A DNA stretch of 64,000 bases from Parasutterella excrementihominis YIT 11859. GTDB taxonomy: Bacteria; Pseudomonadota; Gammaproteobacteria; Burkholderiales; Burkholderiaceae_F. The number at the start of each line of letters is the position of its first letter. Positions within the stretch are counted from its first letter, which is position 1. Both the position numbers and the translations under genes were made by a program. The stretch spans positions 1 through 64,000 of the forward strand of contig NZ_GL883708.1 in assembly GCF_000205025.1 (NCBI RefSeq). Direction: 5' to 3'. Of this stretch, positions 19,568 to 30,316 are shown piece after piece. The notes under the pieces are model-generated. The model searched no databases. It was not told the DNA's origin and was given only the letters and a program-made list of their open reading frames with translations.

Positions 19568-20617
19568 TTACTTAACGTTATCGCTAAGCCACTTTTCCAC
19601 TACCTTGGCGACTTCTGCGCTGTTCTTATCGGAGAACGGAAAGTGCGTATTGCCCTTGATGCCGATGTCCGGCAAATGGAACACTTTAGCATGACCGCCT
19701 TCGGCATTAACGGCGTTGACAAATTCCTGAGCCATTGTCGAAGCTGCTCTCCAGTAATCTTGGTACGGATTCTTAACTTCGGTCTTGGGAATATTGTCAC
19801 CGTATACGATGAGGATCGGGAACCTTGTCAGCTTTTTGAACTCACTAAGGGGAACGCCGACTGCTTTTGTCGGGCCGAAGAATCTGTTGTTGGAAATCGG
19901 TGCAGGCACTTTGCCTTCCGGGAAAATAAAGCCGGAACCCGGTTCAAAGGCAATGATGCCCTTCAGATTCTTCCCTGCTTCGGTTCCGATCAGCCATCCG
20001 GGTCCGCAACCCTGGGAATGCGTGACAAGAACTGTGCCTTCCGTCTTCTTCAAAGCATCTGTCACAGCATCGGCGATGACTTTGTCATTGTACGGTGCTG
20101 TATTTGGCGTCATCTGGCGCCAGAAGGAGTTGAGATCTTTTTGGCTTGCAAAGGCAGAGTTGTCATAGAACTTCGGCCATAAACCCATACGGAACTGACC
20201 GAACCAGAACTGTTCATCCGGGCTTGCTTTAATCGTTCCATCGACCGTTGCCCTGCCAGCATCACCGCGGCGAGGCTGATCGATCAAATAAACCGGGTAG
20301 CCTTTACGCAGGAACACGCTCTGGAAGCCTTCTCTCCCGTCCGGCGTGGTCTGCCAAGTTCTCATGGACTGCCCGGCGCCGTGAAGGAACATTAAAGAAA
20401 CAGGCTTTGCATGGGCTGGAATTTGATAAATGATGTTTGCGTGATCGCCGTGCAGCGGCATGGCGTCCGGTTCCGGGTGGTACGGATCGAAAGTCTTCTT
20501 TGCTTCGATGACTGTACCGCCCGCAGAGAATGCTCCTTGCTTCTCGATCGTGATCGGCTGAGCGAAGGAAGCCAGAGCGAAGGAGCCAAGCAAAACTGCG
20601 AGTAAAGTTTTCTTCAT
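19568..20617 (-). CDS. Exported alpha/beta hydrolase
   Basis: A 349-residue protein with a clear signal peptide (MKKTLLAVLLGSFALASFA). The start at 20617 lies 14 bases after the stop of the preceding aldo/keto reductase gene; the longer frame overlaps that gene. The fold is alpha/beta hydrolase: oxyanion region MFLHGAGQS, nucleophile in VTHSQGCGPGW, a strand IVYGDN before the acid, and a late His in KGNTHFPF. The mature enzyme should work in the periplasm as an esterase or lipase-like hydrolase. The substrate is unknown. Last gene of a likely four-gene operon (23443 to 19568). Confidence 0.82.
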   Translation of the reverse strand: MKKTLLAVLLGSFALASFAQPITIEKQGAFSAGGTVIEAKKTFDPYHPEPDAMPLHGDHANIIYQIPAHAKPVSLMFLHGAGQSMRTWQTTPDGREGFQSVFLRKGYPVYLIDQPRRGDAGRATVDGTIKASPDEQFWFGQFRMGLWPKFYDNSAFASQKDLNSFWRQMTPNTAPYNDKVIADAVTDALKKTEGTVLVTHSQGCGPGWLIGTEAGKNLKGIIAFEPGSGFIFPEGKVPAPISNNRFFGPTKAVGVPLSEFKKLTRFPILIVYGDNIPKTEVKNPYQDYWRAASTMAQEFVNAVNAEGGHAKVFHLPDIGIKGNTHFPFSDKNSAEVAKVVEKWLSDNVK

Positions 20618-20631
20618 GGTTTGTCTCGGAA

Positions 20632-22465
<1,834 letters not shown>

Positions 22466-22477
22466 TTCATCTTTTCC

Positions 22478-23443
22478 TTATTTTGAATTCTTAAGCCAAA
22501 AGTCGAGCGCTTCCTGTGCCCAGCCCTCGGCAGGTGTTCCTGTTCCTAAGCCGAATCCGTGCGGCATGCCGCGAATGAGTCTGAATTCGGCCGGCGTTCC
22601 CTGGGCTTTAAGACGATTGATCCTTTGTTCCATGGTCCAGGAGCTTGCGATACCGTCTTGGTCTCCGACAACAGCAAAAGTTGCGGGTTCTGTACCGCTG
22701 ATATCCGTGTGACCCGTATATTCCATAATGACGGCGCTCGGACGCTGTTTTGTTTTGCCGCCGAGCTCGGTCGCGCCGTAGCTTCCGAGATAGGCCGCCA
22801 TTCTGGCGCCGGCGGAGCCGCCCCACAAAGAATAATTTTTAGTTGAAACTTGGAGTTCCTTTGCGTGGTCAAAGATGAAGTCGATGCCTTGAGCCAAATC
22901 GTCGCACGCGGCTTGCGCACTGCCGTCACGATAGACAATCACAAAAGCATTGATGCCCTTTCCGGCAAGGAACTTCGCGATCGGAAAACCTTCGTGAATC
23001 GCGCCGACGTATTGAAATCCGCCGCCCGGGCAAATAATCGCGAAAGGCGCATCCGGCTTACCGCGGAAAAAGAAGAGTCCCGCAACCGGTCTGCCGTTTG
23101 AAGCTGTTTTTAAGGGGTAGAAGATCTTCTTTCCCTTTAGGACTTCATCTTTCATGTAATTCAGCACTTCAGCAGATTCTTTCGGCATCACATAACTGTG
23201 ATAAGGAAGAAGTCTGCTTGCCTCTCTCAGCCTTAGGCCTGCGGTGCGGCCTCTTGGAAAGAGCAAATTTGAATAGCCGGAAAAAGCCGGATCATCTTTG
23301 ATTGTGTCCAGCAAAGTATTTTCATCGAATTTCGTTTTATGTTCCTCCGATGCTACAGGAGAAAGTTTTCTTTCTTCTGCATCAACGGTTTTTGCGGCGA
23401 ACAAGGTCGCAAAAATGCTACTTAAAAAATTACGTCTTTGCAT
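22478..23443 (-). CDS. Exported alpha/beta hydrolase (acetyl-esterase/BD-FAE-like)
   Basis: Start at 23443 (MQRRNFLSSIFATLFAA) gives a 321-residue protein with a signal that has two arginines and may use Tat or Sec. The longer frame to 23548 adds residues without protein character. The hormone-sensitive-lipase-like oxyanion motif is CPGGGFQYVG, the nucleophile is in WGGSAGARMA, the acid in VVGDQDG and the His in MPHGFG. This set fits acetyl-xylan or feruloyl-type esterases. First gene of a four-gene operon with two AKRs and another exported hydrolase. Confidence 0.83.
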   Translation of the reverse strand: MQRRNFLSSIFATLFAAKTVDAEERKLSPVASEEHKTKFDENTLLDTIKDDPAFSGYSNLLFPRGRTAGLRLREASRLLPYHSYVMPKESAEVLNYMKDEVLKGKKIFYPLKTASNGRPVAGLFFFRGKPDAPFAIICPGGGFQYVGAIHEGFPIAKFLAGKGINAFVIVYRDGSAQAACDDLAQGIDFIFDHAKELQVSTKNYSLWGGSAGARMAAYLGSYGATELGGKTKQRPSAVIMEYTGHTDISGTEPATFAVVGDQDGIASSWTMEQRINRLKAQGTPAEFRLIRGMPHGFGLGTGTPAEGWAQEALDFWLKNSK

Positions 23444-23730
23444 CTGTGCACCATTTGTCGTTGAGTATTTTGAGCCAATCGAACCCAAGAGAAAACCTCT
23501 CGAACCCCTCTGCTGAGAACCCTCCGGGAATCGGTCCAAAAACGGCAAGAAAATCAGATAAAAGGTTTTGCGATAAATATTTCTTGCTGCCTTTCATCAT
23601 TTTTCGGGGTTTTCCAAGTGTCGATTCTTTTGGCCTTCCTGAATCTCCCCTAATTTCGGAAGGAAAAGCTTAAATTTTTAGGCAAAGGTTTTTATCCTCA
23701 AAATGGGAAACTTTATTTCGAATCACCCTC

Positions 23731-23764
23731 GAAAAAGAAGCCTGAACTCGACAGAGATCAGGCT
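23731..23764 (-). terminator. Intrinsic terminator behind the 23787 hydrolase gene
   Basis: AGCCTGA and TCAGGCT form a stem, followed on the minus strand by TCTTTTTC. Confidence 0.7.
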
Positions 23765-23786
23765 CGCTTCAATAGGAACTGTTCAG

Positions 23787-24866
23787 TTAGTTCAAACTTT
23801 TATCGAAAAACTCAACGAGCTGATTGATCGGCATGTATTCCGGTTTGTCATACAAATCGAAGTGGCCGGCTCCCTTAACCTCAACCAATTTCTTCGGTTC
23901 CGCTGCTTTTGCATATGCATCTTGTGTGAACGGTCTCGAATGAGCCTTCTCACCCATCACAAACATCATCGGACGCGGAGAAATGGTTTCGATATCGTTG
24001 AACGGGTAGAAGTTCATAAACTTTACGTTCGAAGCCTTATCTGAACGGGTATTCTCTTCCCACTTCTCGCCTTTAGGAATGAATTTGCCGCGATCACGAT
24101 AGAAAGCATAGGAATGCTGGCGAGTCGCCGGAGATTTTTCATCAACTTTAAACGGGGAGCCGCCCACAAGGACTTGATCTCCGCCGGTGAAATCAGAGTA
24201 GCGCTGTTCGGCTGCATCGGCGATGACTTTCTTGCGCTGCTCTAAAGAAACAGAATTGCGGATACCGCTGCGGCGCATTTCACCGATGTTGTACATGCTG
24301 ACCGTAGCCACGGCCTTCATACGTGGATCGATCTTGGCGGCCGAGATCACAAAGCTGCCGGAACCGCAAATACCTAAGATACCGATTTTATTGCGGTTCA
24401 CAAAATTCCTAGTACCAAGGAAATCAACGGCTGCGCTGAAAGCTTCGGCATACAGATCAGGAGAAATGGCGTGACGAGGATAGCCCGAAGATTCACCCCA
24501 GAACTGCTGGTCAACCGCTAAGGTCACAAAACCGTGTTCTGCCAAGGCCGCGCCGTAATTGGAAGCTGCTTGTTCTTTCGAAGCACCCATAGGATGGCCG
24601 ATCACAATGGCTTTAGCTTTGCCTTTGAGATCTTTTGGTACGAAAAGATATCCGACAACCTCCATACCGTATTGATTGCTGAAGCTGACGTGATACAGTT
24701 TGACGGATTCAGGAACCTTGAATGTCGTGAAGTCTCTTGTTGTAATTTCCGTCATCGTGGTTTGAGGACGGTTGGGAACTGTCGGAGCAGCGTATACGGC
24801 TGAGGAAAGCGAAACGGCGGTCAGCGCCGTCAGTGCTGAAAGCACTATTGTTTGACGAAGCTTCAT
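23787..24866 (-). CDS. Exported alpha/beta hydrolase (dienelactone-hydrolase-like)
   Basis: A 359-residue protein with a clean Sec signal peptide (cut near VYAAP). The core has IVIGHPMGASKEQ, an AVDQQFWGES segment, the nucleophile elbow GICGSGSF and a late His in KGAGHFDLY. Similar proteins are common in gut bacteria, usually annotated as alpha/beta hydrolases of unknown substrate. It has its own terminator, and two perfect palindromes lie just upstream (24887-24937), so it is controlled apart from the operon that follows it. Confidence 0.82.
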   Translation of the reverse strand: MKLRQTIVLSALTALTAVSLSSAVYAAPTVPNRPQTTMTEITTRDFTTFKVPESVKLYHVSFSNQYGMEVVGYLFVPKDLKGKAKAIVIGHPMGASKEQAASNYGAALAEHGFVTLAVDQQFWGESSGYPRHAISPDLYAEAFSAAVDFLGTRNFVNRNKIGILGICGSGSFVISAAKIDPRMKAVATVSMYNIGEMRRSGIRNSVSLEQRKKVIADAAEQRYSDFTGGDQVLVGGSPFKVDEKSPATRQHSYAFYRDRGKFIPKGEKWEENTRSDKASNVKFMNFYPFNDIETISPRPMMFVMGEKAHSRPFTQDAYAKAAEPKKLVEVKGAGHFDLYDKPEYMPINQLVEFFDKSLN

Positions 24867-24886
24867 GATTTCTCCTGCTTGAGATT

Positions 24887-24937
24887 TGTATTAATACATA
24901 CTTAATTTTGCAGGAGAGCAGAGAATGACAATTGTCA
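24887..24937 (-). promoter_or_regulatory. Two perfect 12-bp palindromes upstream of the 23787 hydrolase gene
   Basis: TGTATTAATACA (24887-24898) and TGACAATTGTCA (24926-24937) are both perfect dyads, 20 and 60 bases before the start codon. The second contains TTGACA, a consensus -35 box on the minus strand. They look like operators of TetR, MarR or LysR-type regulators; the regulator is not known. Confidence 0.55.
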
Positions 24938-25070
24938 AAGAGTGTTTGGTATTTGCTCGATTATTTTAGATTTTTTCGCTTGTCGAAAAATAAGCAAAAA
25001 TCAGCGGTCCACGATGTATTCATCTGTCACCGGTATTTTTCCGGCTCTTACGAAAGCCGGATAATCGGTT

Positions 25071-25439
25071 TTAGGCCACTTCGTAGCCAGAAGCCTTCAA
25101 AGCCTGCTGCGCCTTCTGAAGGTTTTCTTTCTTCACCAAAATGTAGTCGGTGTTATAGGTTGAGACAACAAATATTCCGATCTTGTTGTCTGCCAAAACT
25201 TTAGATATTTCGGACAAGATACCGATCAAGGAAAAGTCCAGTACACCTTCTATCCGAAATGTTCTCCAGCCATCGACGCGATCCGTGGTGTTTTCTGGAA
25301 CGTCTGACGTTAGGCATACAAGTGAGATTTCTTCGTCAGTTTTGCCGATGAAAAAGAACTTACCGTTCAGATCAATGTCGGAGATAGAGACTACCTTGCA
25401 AACTGACAGTTCTTGGTCAAGTGTTTTAAGCTTCATTTG
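25071..25439 (-). CDS. ACT-domain protein
   Basis: A 122-residue protein resembling stand-alone ACT-domain proteins (tandem ACT, CASTOR-like). The second half has the classic pattern DFSLIGILSEISKVLADNKI with IFVVSTYNTDYILV after it. The ATG at 25439 follows GGAGG by eight bases, so the upstream TTG at 25454 is not the start. ACT domains bind amino acids and regulate enzymes or act alone as sensors. Not in an operon; it is divergent from the RibD-like gene. Confidence 0.8.
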   Translation of the reverse strand, partial: QMKLKTLDQELSVCKVVSISDIDLNGKFFFIGKTDEEISLVCLTSDVPENTTDRVDGWRTFRIEGVLDFSLIGILSEISKVLADNKIGIFVVSTYNTDYILVKKENLQKAQQALKASGYEVA

Positions 25440-25634
25440 CGTGTCCTCCGACAAGCCGATTAGGAAAGGTCTTCGTTAGTCTAACCGTCTTTGATCCTTT
25501 GAAAGGCAATCGTTATGTCCATCAATCAAACAACCTATTCAACTCTGAGATCATTAGACAACTAACCGAGAAGTTTAGGTAAGAAACAAGATTCTCTTTT
25601 CCCCATAATGAGTTAGTTGAAAAAAGGAGGGAGA

Positions 25635-26351
25635 ATGGATCGACCAGAAGTCATTTGTCATATGGCCAGTACTATAGACGGAAAAATCGCGGGACAATCC
25701 TTTGCCGCAGAAGGACTCGGACCATATTTAGAGTTTTACGTTAAGACAAAACAAAAGTTTGGGACACAAGCAACGGCTTACGGTGCTTCCACAGCAAAGG
25801 AAATTTTCGTTGGAAAAGACAAGGAAACCTTTAAAGGATCAACTGCCGCCACAGATGAATCGGATTACATCTGCGGAGAAGACGCACCTTACTTTGTCGT
25901 CGTCATTGACCCACTCGGTGAGATTCCCTGGAAATCCGGCAAGCCTGTGGGAAGACAGGGTCTTGAAGACGCAAGAATCATTGTTATTACTTCGTCTCAA
26001 GCTTCAAAAGAATATCTTGACCTTCTTAAACAAAAAGGTATCGCCTACCTCATTTCACGCGGTACTGAGTTCCGCTTGACTGAGCCGATGGAAAAACTGA
26101 AGTCGATTTTCGGAATCCACCGAATTTCCCTGCAGGGCGGCAGACTGGTAAACGGAACGTTTGCCAACGAAAAACTGATCGACAAACTGAGCTTGGTCGT
26201 TATTCCTTTCGTCGATAGCTCAGGCTCTGTGCCGACAACTTTTGAGACCGGATCGTTTTTCAAGCACGCGATTTCTCCGATCGAATTCAAACTCAAGGAA
26301 ATACAGAAGATCGAACCGGAAGGTTTGTGGCTTTTCTATGAACGCAAATAA
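25635..26351 (+). CDS. RibD C-terminal-like (dihydrofolate-reductase-fold) protein
   Basis: A 238-residue protein of the RibD-C/DHFR superfamily. The N-terminal CHMASTIDGKIAG matches the NADPH-binding start of these reductases, and ISLQGGRLVNGTF and the last strand GLWLFYERK fit the fold. It begins at 25635 with an AAGGAGG site. Members include the pyrimidine reductase of riboflavin synthesis and many reductases of unknown substrate. It lies 12 bases before an SDR gene, so the two are one operon. Confidence 0.8.
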   Translation: MDRPEVICHMASTIDGKIAGQSFAAEGLGPYLEFYVKTKQKFGTQATAYGASTAKEIFVGKDKETFKGSTAATDESDYICGEDAPYFVVVIDPLGEIPWKSGKPVGRQGLEDARIIVITSSQASKEYLDLLKQKGIAYLISRGTEFRLTEPMEKLKSIFGIHRISLQGGRLVNGTFANEKLIDKLSLVVIPFVDSSGSVPTTFETGSFFKHAISPIEFKLKEIQKIEPEGLWLFYERK

Positions 26352-26363
26352 TTAGGATTAAGT

Positions 26364-27194
26364 ATGAAAACATGGCTGATTACCGGATGTTCATCCGGAT
26401 TTGGTAAAAATTTGGCTGAAACACTCCTGTCCGAAGGCGAACAAGTGGTTGTGACAACGAGAAAACCTGAAACGATTCAGCATTTCGCAGAAAAATATCC
26501 TCAGACGGCTTTATGCCTGCGGTTGGATGTCACTAAAAAAGACACCATCGATTCCGCTGTAAAAGAAGCGATTGAAAAGTTCGGCGAGATCGACGTTCTC
26601 ATCAACAACGCCGGCTACTGCCTGCGCGGCGCAGTCGAAGAATGCACCGAAGAAGAGATCTATGCTGAATTCAACACGAATTTCTTCGGTGCTGTTCGAA
26701 TGATCCAGGCTGTTCTTCCTCACATGAGAAAAGCCGGCTCCGGCGCCATTATTAACTATTCCTCGATTGCCGCTCTGGATACCTCTGCCGGTTCGGCTTT
26801 TTACGGCGCTGCCAAGTGCGCGCTAGAAGGTTTGTCCTGCGGACTAAGAAAAGAAGTTGAGCCGCTCGGCATTAAGGTCATGGTGGTTGAGCCGGGCCCC
26901 TTCAAGACAGACTTCTTTGATCGTTCGATCGACATCAATCCGAATCGTATTGCAGCCTACGACGGTACGGCGAACAAGAGAAAAGTCAAAATCAGCGACC
27001 TTTCTAAGGTCGATATGAAATGGTGCGATATGGGCCGCGCCTGCAAATTGATCACCGACATCATTCAAAGACCGGACACCCCTCACCACATCCTCTTGGG
27101 TTCTATGGCTGTAGGAATCGGCGAAAAATTTGTCAAAGACCGCGCCGAAGAAATTCAAAAATGGAAAGAAGCTTCAGAAAGCCTTGATGCTTAA
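26364..27194 (+). CDS. Short-chain dehydrogenase/reductase
   Basis: A 276-residue classical SDR. Cofactor motif TGCSSGFG near the N-terminus, NNAG at about residue 80, catalytic Ser in YSSIAA and YxxxK in FYGAAK are all present. The pattern, with a long tail, is that of the SDR group often called oxidoreductases of unknown substrate. It ends the operon with the RibD-like gene and is followed by a strong hairpin terminator. Confidence 0.9.
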   Translation: MKTWLITGCSSGFGKNLAETLLSEGEQVVVTTRKPETIQHFAEKYPQTALCLRLDVTKKDTIDSAVKEAIEKFGEIDVLINNAGYCLRGAVEECTEEEIYAEFNTNFFGAVRMIQAVLPHMRKAGSGAIINYSSIAALDTSAGSAFYGAAKCALEGLSCGLRKEVEPLGIKVMVVEPGPFKTDFFDRSIDINPNRIAAYDGTANKRKVKISDLSKVDMKWCDMGRACKLITDIIQRPDTPHHILLGSMAVGIGEKFVKDRAEEIQKWKEASESLDA

Positions 27195-27233
27195 CTTCTG
27201 GGCTTTGTCTGGAAACCCGACGAATAAAGAGTT

Positions 27234-27270
27234 GCGGCTCTCAATTAAAGAGAGCCGCTTCTTTTATTCA
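27234..27270 (+). terminator. Intrinsic terminator of the RibD-like/SDR operon
   Basis: GCGGCTCTC and GAGAGCCGC close a 7-base loop, followed by TTCTTTTATT. Confidence 0.88.
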
Positions 27271-27412
27271 GTAAGTTTCGGAATCAATTTAGAATTAATC
27301 TTCTCTGGCAACCTGCAGCTCAGGAAGTAGAGAATCTGCAGCGTAGCGGCACTGGTTAAGAACACAGACCAAGCCGCATCCGGAGTCTTACCTTTCATGT
27401 TATCTTGGTTGA

Positions 27413-28021
27413 TTATGCCAGCCAGGGAAACTTCTTGAAGTAGTCTTCTTCAAAGTTTTTGATTTTCTCTTCCGACTTAAGTGTCAAAGCCACCGGATCT
27501 AAGCCTTGGAGAAGTTTTTCTTTTCTAGACGGCTCGATCTCAAAATGCAAAATGGCGCCCGAGGGAGTCGTCACGGTTTGAGCCTCTAGATCAACGGTAA
27601 CGTTCTTCGATTCGGAGTTTTGAACTTCCTGAATGAGCGCAGAAACTGTCTCCTTCGGAAGCACAATGGCGAGAACGCCGTTGTTTGCACAGTTATCAAA
27701 GAAGATCCCGGCAAAAGAAGAACCGATCAGACATTTGATGCCTCGCTTCTCCAATCCCCAAACGGCATGTTCTCTGGAAGAGCCGCATCCGAAGTTAGAT
27801 CCCGTCACAAGAATTTTCGCGCTTCGGTATTCAGGCTGATTCAATACAAAACCTTCTCGTTCTCTTCCGTCCTCGTAAAGGCGAACATCATGGAACAGAC
27901 CTTCTAGGACGCCTTCCTTGTCGATACGCTTCAGGAATGCCTTCGGCATGATGATGTCCGTGTCGATATTAGAAGCGGGCATCGGAGCTGCAACTGCAGT
28001 GAGTTTTTCAAATTTTTCCAT
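27413..28021 (-). CDS. leuD: LeuD-like small subunit of an isopropylmalate dehydratase-type hydro-lyase
   Basis: A 202-residue swivel domain of the aconitase superfamily. Motifs: NIDTDIIMPKAFLK near the N-terminus and GSNFGCGSSREHAVW in the middle, as in LeuD of bacteria (about 200 residues). It starts 3 bases after the large subunit, so both are translated together. In leucine synthesis the pair turns 2-isopropylmalate into 3-isopropylmalate. No leuA or leuB is nearby, so a related substrate is possible; see leuC. Confidence 0.88.
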   Translation of the reverse strand: MEKFEKLTAVAAPMPASNIDTDIIMPKAFLKRIDKEGVLEGLFHDVRLYEDGREREGFVLNQPEYRSAKILVTGSNFGCGSSREHAVWGLEKRGIKCLIGSSFAGIFFDNCANNGVLAIVLPKETVSALIQEVQNSESKNVTVDLEAQTVTTPSGAILHFEIEPSRKEKLLQGLDPVALTLKSEEKIKNFEEDYFKKFPWLA

Positions 28022-28024
28022 GAG

Positions 28025-29434
28025 TTACTCCTCTCTGATGTCAGCGATAAAACCTTTAACACTCGCCAAAGCAACCATCGCCGGACTTGCCAAATGGGTT
28101 CTGGTTTGAACGCCCTGCCGTCCTTCAAAATTACGGTTTGTCGCAGAAATGCATCTGTCACCGGCGCCCAAGATATCGCCGTTCATTGCCAGACAAAGCG
28201 AACATCCGGAATTTCGCCACTCCCATCCGGCATCTTTAAAAATCTTATCAATGCCCTCTTTTTCTGCCTGCACACGGACTTGTGTGCTTCCCGGAACAAC
28301 AAAGGCTTTAACGCCAGGAGCAAGTTTTTTGCCCTTCAGAACTTCGGCTGCTGCTCGGAGATCCTCGATTCTGGAATTCGTGCAGGAACCGATGAAGGCA
28401 TGAGTAATCGGAAGTCCTTTAATTTTCTGTCCAGCTCCAAGACCCATATAGTTCAGCGCTCTTTCGTAATCAGCACGAATCTTCGGATCAGAGATTGAAG
28501 CAGGATCAGGAATAGATTCGGAAATCGAGCAGTTCTGATCGGGGCTCGTACCCCAGGTAACGGAAGGCTCGAGACCCGTGATGTCAATCTCGACGTCCTT
28601 ATCAAATACAGCATCTTCGTCAGATTTGAGCGTTTTCCAAAATTCCACTGCCTTGGGCCACATTTCGCCTGAGGGCGCAAATTCTCTGCCTTCTAAATAG
28701 TCAAAGACTTTTTGATCCGGCGCGATGATCGAAGACCTAGCAGCACATTCAACGGCCATGTTGCATAACGTTAAACGCTCTTCAACGGATAGATCTCTGA
28801 TCACCGGACCGCACAATTCGACGCAATGGCCTGTGCAGCCGCCGGCTCCCAGCTTCTTTACGATAAAAAGAACAATATCTTTAGCTGTGACAGAAATGCC
28901 TCTGACACCGGTGACCCGAACGCGCATATTCTTGAGCTTCTTGTATCGAAGCGTAGAAGTAGCCAGATAATGATAAATATCGGACGTTCCGATGCCATAG
29001 GCAACAGCACCAAGTGCACCGTACATAGCGGTATGGCTGTCTCCGGCGCCGATCAGCATTCCGGGAAGGACTTTTCCGCGTTCTACCATCACGACATGCT
29101 CAATACCTTGCTTGGGATTTCCGTTGTTGAGAACTTCAAAATCAAAGTCCGAGCCGTTCTTTATCAAGTACTTGACTTGTGTACAGGCATTTTCTTCTGC
29201 CGGGAATTCCGTTCTGTCAGGTGCGCTGGAATTCACATGATCAATCGTGCCTAACGTCGCTGACGGGCGCCAGACCTTTAAGCCGTTTTCTCTCAACAGA
29301 GAGAAGGCTTGCGGACTGGTGTATTCGTTTACAACCGTGCGATCAATATAAACGAGCCTCTCAATGCCATCTGCCGAAAGTTTTTCAATGGTATGAAGAT
29401 CGACTATCTTGTCGTACAAGGTTTTTGTGGTCAT
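28025..29434 (-). CDS. leuC: LeuC-like large subunit of an isopropylmalate dehydratase-type hydro-lyase
   Basis: A 469-residue aconitase-family large subunit with cluster cysteines in FIGSCTNSR and in NSGCSLCLAMNGD, and substrate motif GAGDSHTAMYGALGAVAYGIG. The length fits proteobacterial LeuC. Some segments (for example IDHVNSSAPDR, where LeuC usually has DHN, and NEYTSPQAF) look unusual for housekeeping LeuC. Related enzymes hydrate citraconate or dimethylmaleate. Its place behind two LysR genes, with a divergent exported flavoprotein reductase and no leuA/leuB, leaves the true substrate open. Probably cytoplasmic and oxygen-sensitive. Confidence 0.85.
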   Translation of the reverse strand: MTTKTLYDKIVDLHTIEKLSADGIERLVYIDRTVVNEYTSPQAFSLLRENGLKVWRPSATLGTIDHVNSSAPDRTEFPAEENACTQVKYLIKNGSDFDFEVLNNGNPKQGIEHVVMVERGKVLPGMLIGAGDSHTAMYGALGAVAYGIGTSDIYHYLATSTLRYKKLKNMRVRVTGVRGISVTAKDIVLFIVKKLGAGGCTGHCVELCGPVIRDLSVEERLTLCNMAVECAARSSIIAPDQKVFDYLEGREFAPSGEMWPKAVEFWKTLKSDEDAVFDKDVEIDITGLEPSVTWGTSPDQNCSISESIPDPASISDPKIRADYERALNYMGLGAGQKIKGLPITHAFIGSCTNSRIEDLRAAAEVLKGKKLAPGVKAFVVPGSTQVRVQAEKEGIDKIFKDAGWEWRNSGCSLCLAMNGDILGAGDRCISATNRNFEGRQGVQTRTHLASPAMVALASVKGFIADIREE

Positions 29435-29515
29435 TTTGCTTCTCCATGGGATCTCTAAAATTTTACTATTGCTTTCGTTCGCGCAGACCTTTTTTCATAT
29501 CACCCCTTAACTGCT

Positions 29516-30316
29516 TTACTTAGTAAGCAAGAGATTTCGGTGATGAGTAAAGAAGTGAGCTAATTCGTTAGACGACGAATTAATTTCTAGATTCCAGCCA
29601 TCTTCCGGAAGCTCAATCGGAAGCAATAGCAATGATCCTGCTGTAACCAATTGAAGAACTGTGTTCTCCGAAAAGACAAAACAAAAGCCCAAGCCTAGTA
29701 CGGCAGAGCGAATCGCCTCATCGGCTCCGTTGACGATTAAAGTCGGCTTTAGTCTGTTCAATGGTTCGGAATCCAAATCTCGTGACAAAGCAACGTAAGG
29801 AAATTCGGATAGCTGCCTGAAGGTGATGGGCTTAGCCTTTCCGCTCAAAAGTCTTGGACTAATGACAGCTGAACGTCTGAATCCTTGAAGTCCTTTTCCC
29901 GGCTGCAGCTGAACGGAAAGATAGTCCTCCGTGTTCTTTCCGTCGCCGGAACAATCAAAAATCAAACCGGAATCGATTTGCCTGTACCGACTCAGGAGCA
30001 ATAACAAGCGCGAAAAACTTATTCTTGCATCATATTGAACCGAAACCACCTTGGGCTTAGGTTCAGCCAACTCGACTTCAAGCGGCGCCATCAGTTCTTT
30101 TATTTTGAATTGGTAGGCGATTCCCTCATCAGTCAGCCTGAGACCTCGAGGGGATCGAGTAAAGAACCTCAGATTCAATGCTGACTCCAGTTTGTCCAGG
30201 GATCGTTTGATGTTGGCGGAGTCAAGATCTAGAACTTCGGAAGCTTTCCGAAAACTACCCTTTTCAGCCAAAACTTCGAAGATCTTCCAATCGCTTAATT
30301 TGACTTGTCCGGACAT
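29516..30316 (-). CDS. LysR-type regulator, second of a tandem pair
   Basis: A transcription regulator with an N-terminal winged helix-turn-helix (WKIFEVLAEKGSFRKASEVLDLDSANIKR pattern, residues about 10-40) and a LysR-like co-inducer domain. The ATG at 30316 (MSGQVKLSDW) gives 266 residues and overlaps the end of the upstream regulator gene by 22 bases, a sign of translational coupling. The longer frame to 30439 lies within that gene and is discarded. The effector domain is shorter and divergent. Likely acts on the leuCD-like genes behind it or on the divergent flavoprotein gene. Confidence 0.8.
   Translation of the reverse strand: MSGQVKLSDWKIFEVLAEKGSFRKASEVLDLDSANIKRSLDKLESALNLRFFTRSPRGLRLTDEGIAYQFKIKELMAPLEVELAEPKPKVVSVQYDARISFSRLLLLLSRYRQIDSGLIFDCSGDGKNTEDYLSVQLQPGKGLQGFRRSAVISPRLLSGKAKPITFRQLSEFPYVALSRDLDSEPLNRLKPTLIVNGADEAIRSAVLGLGFCFVFSENTVLQLVTAGSLLLLPIELPEDGWNLEINSSSNELAHFFTHHRNLLLTK

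Noticed and set aside
19454-20182. 242-codon plus-strand frame over the end of the hydrolase gene
   Set aside because: It overlaps the uvrA-like start and the hydrolase gene antisense and lacks any recognisable motif.
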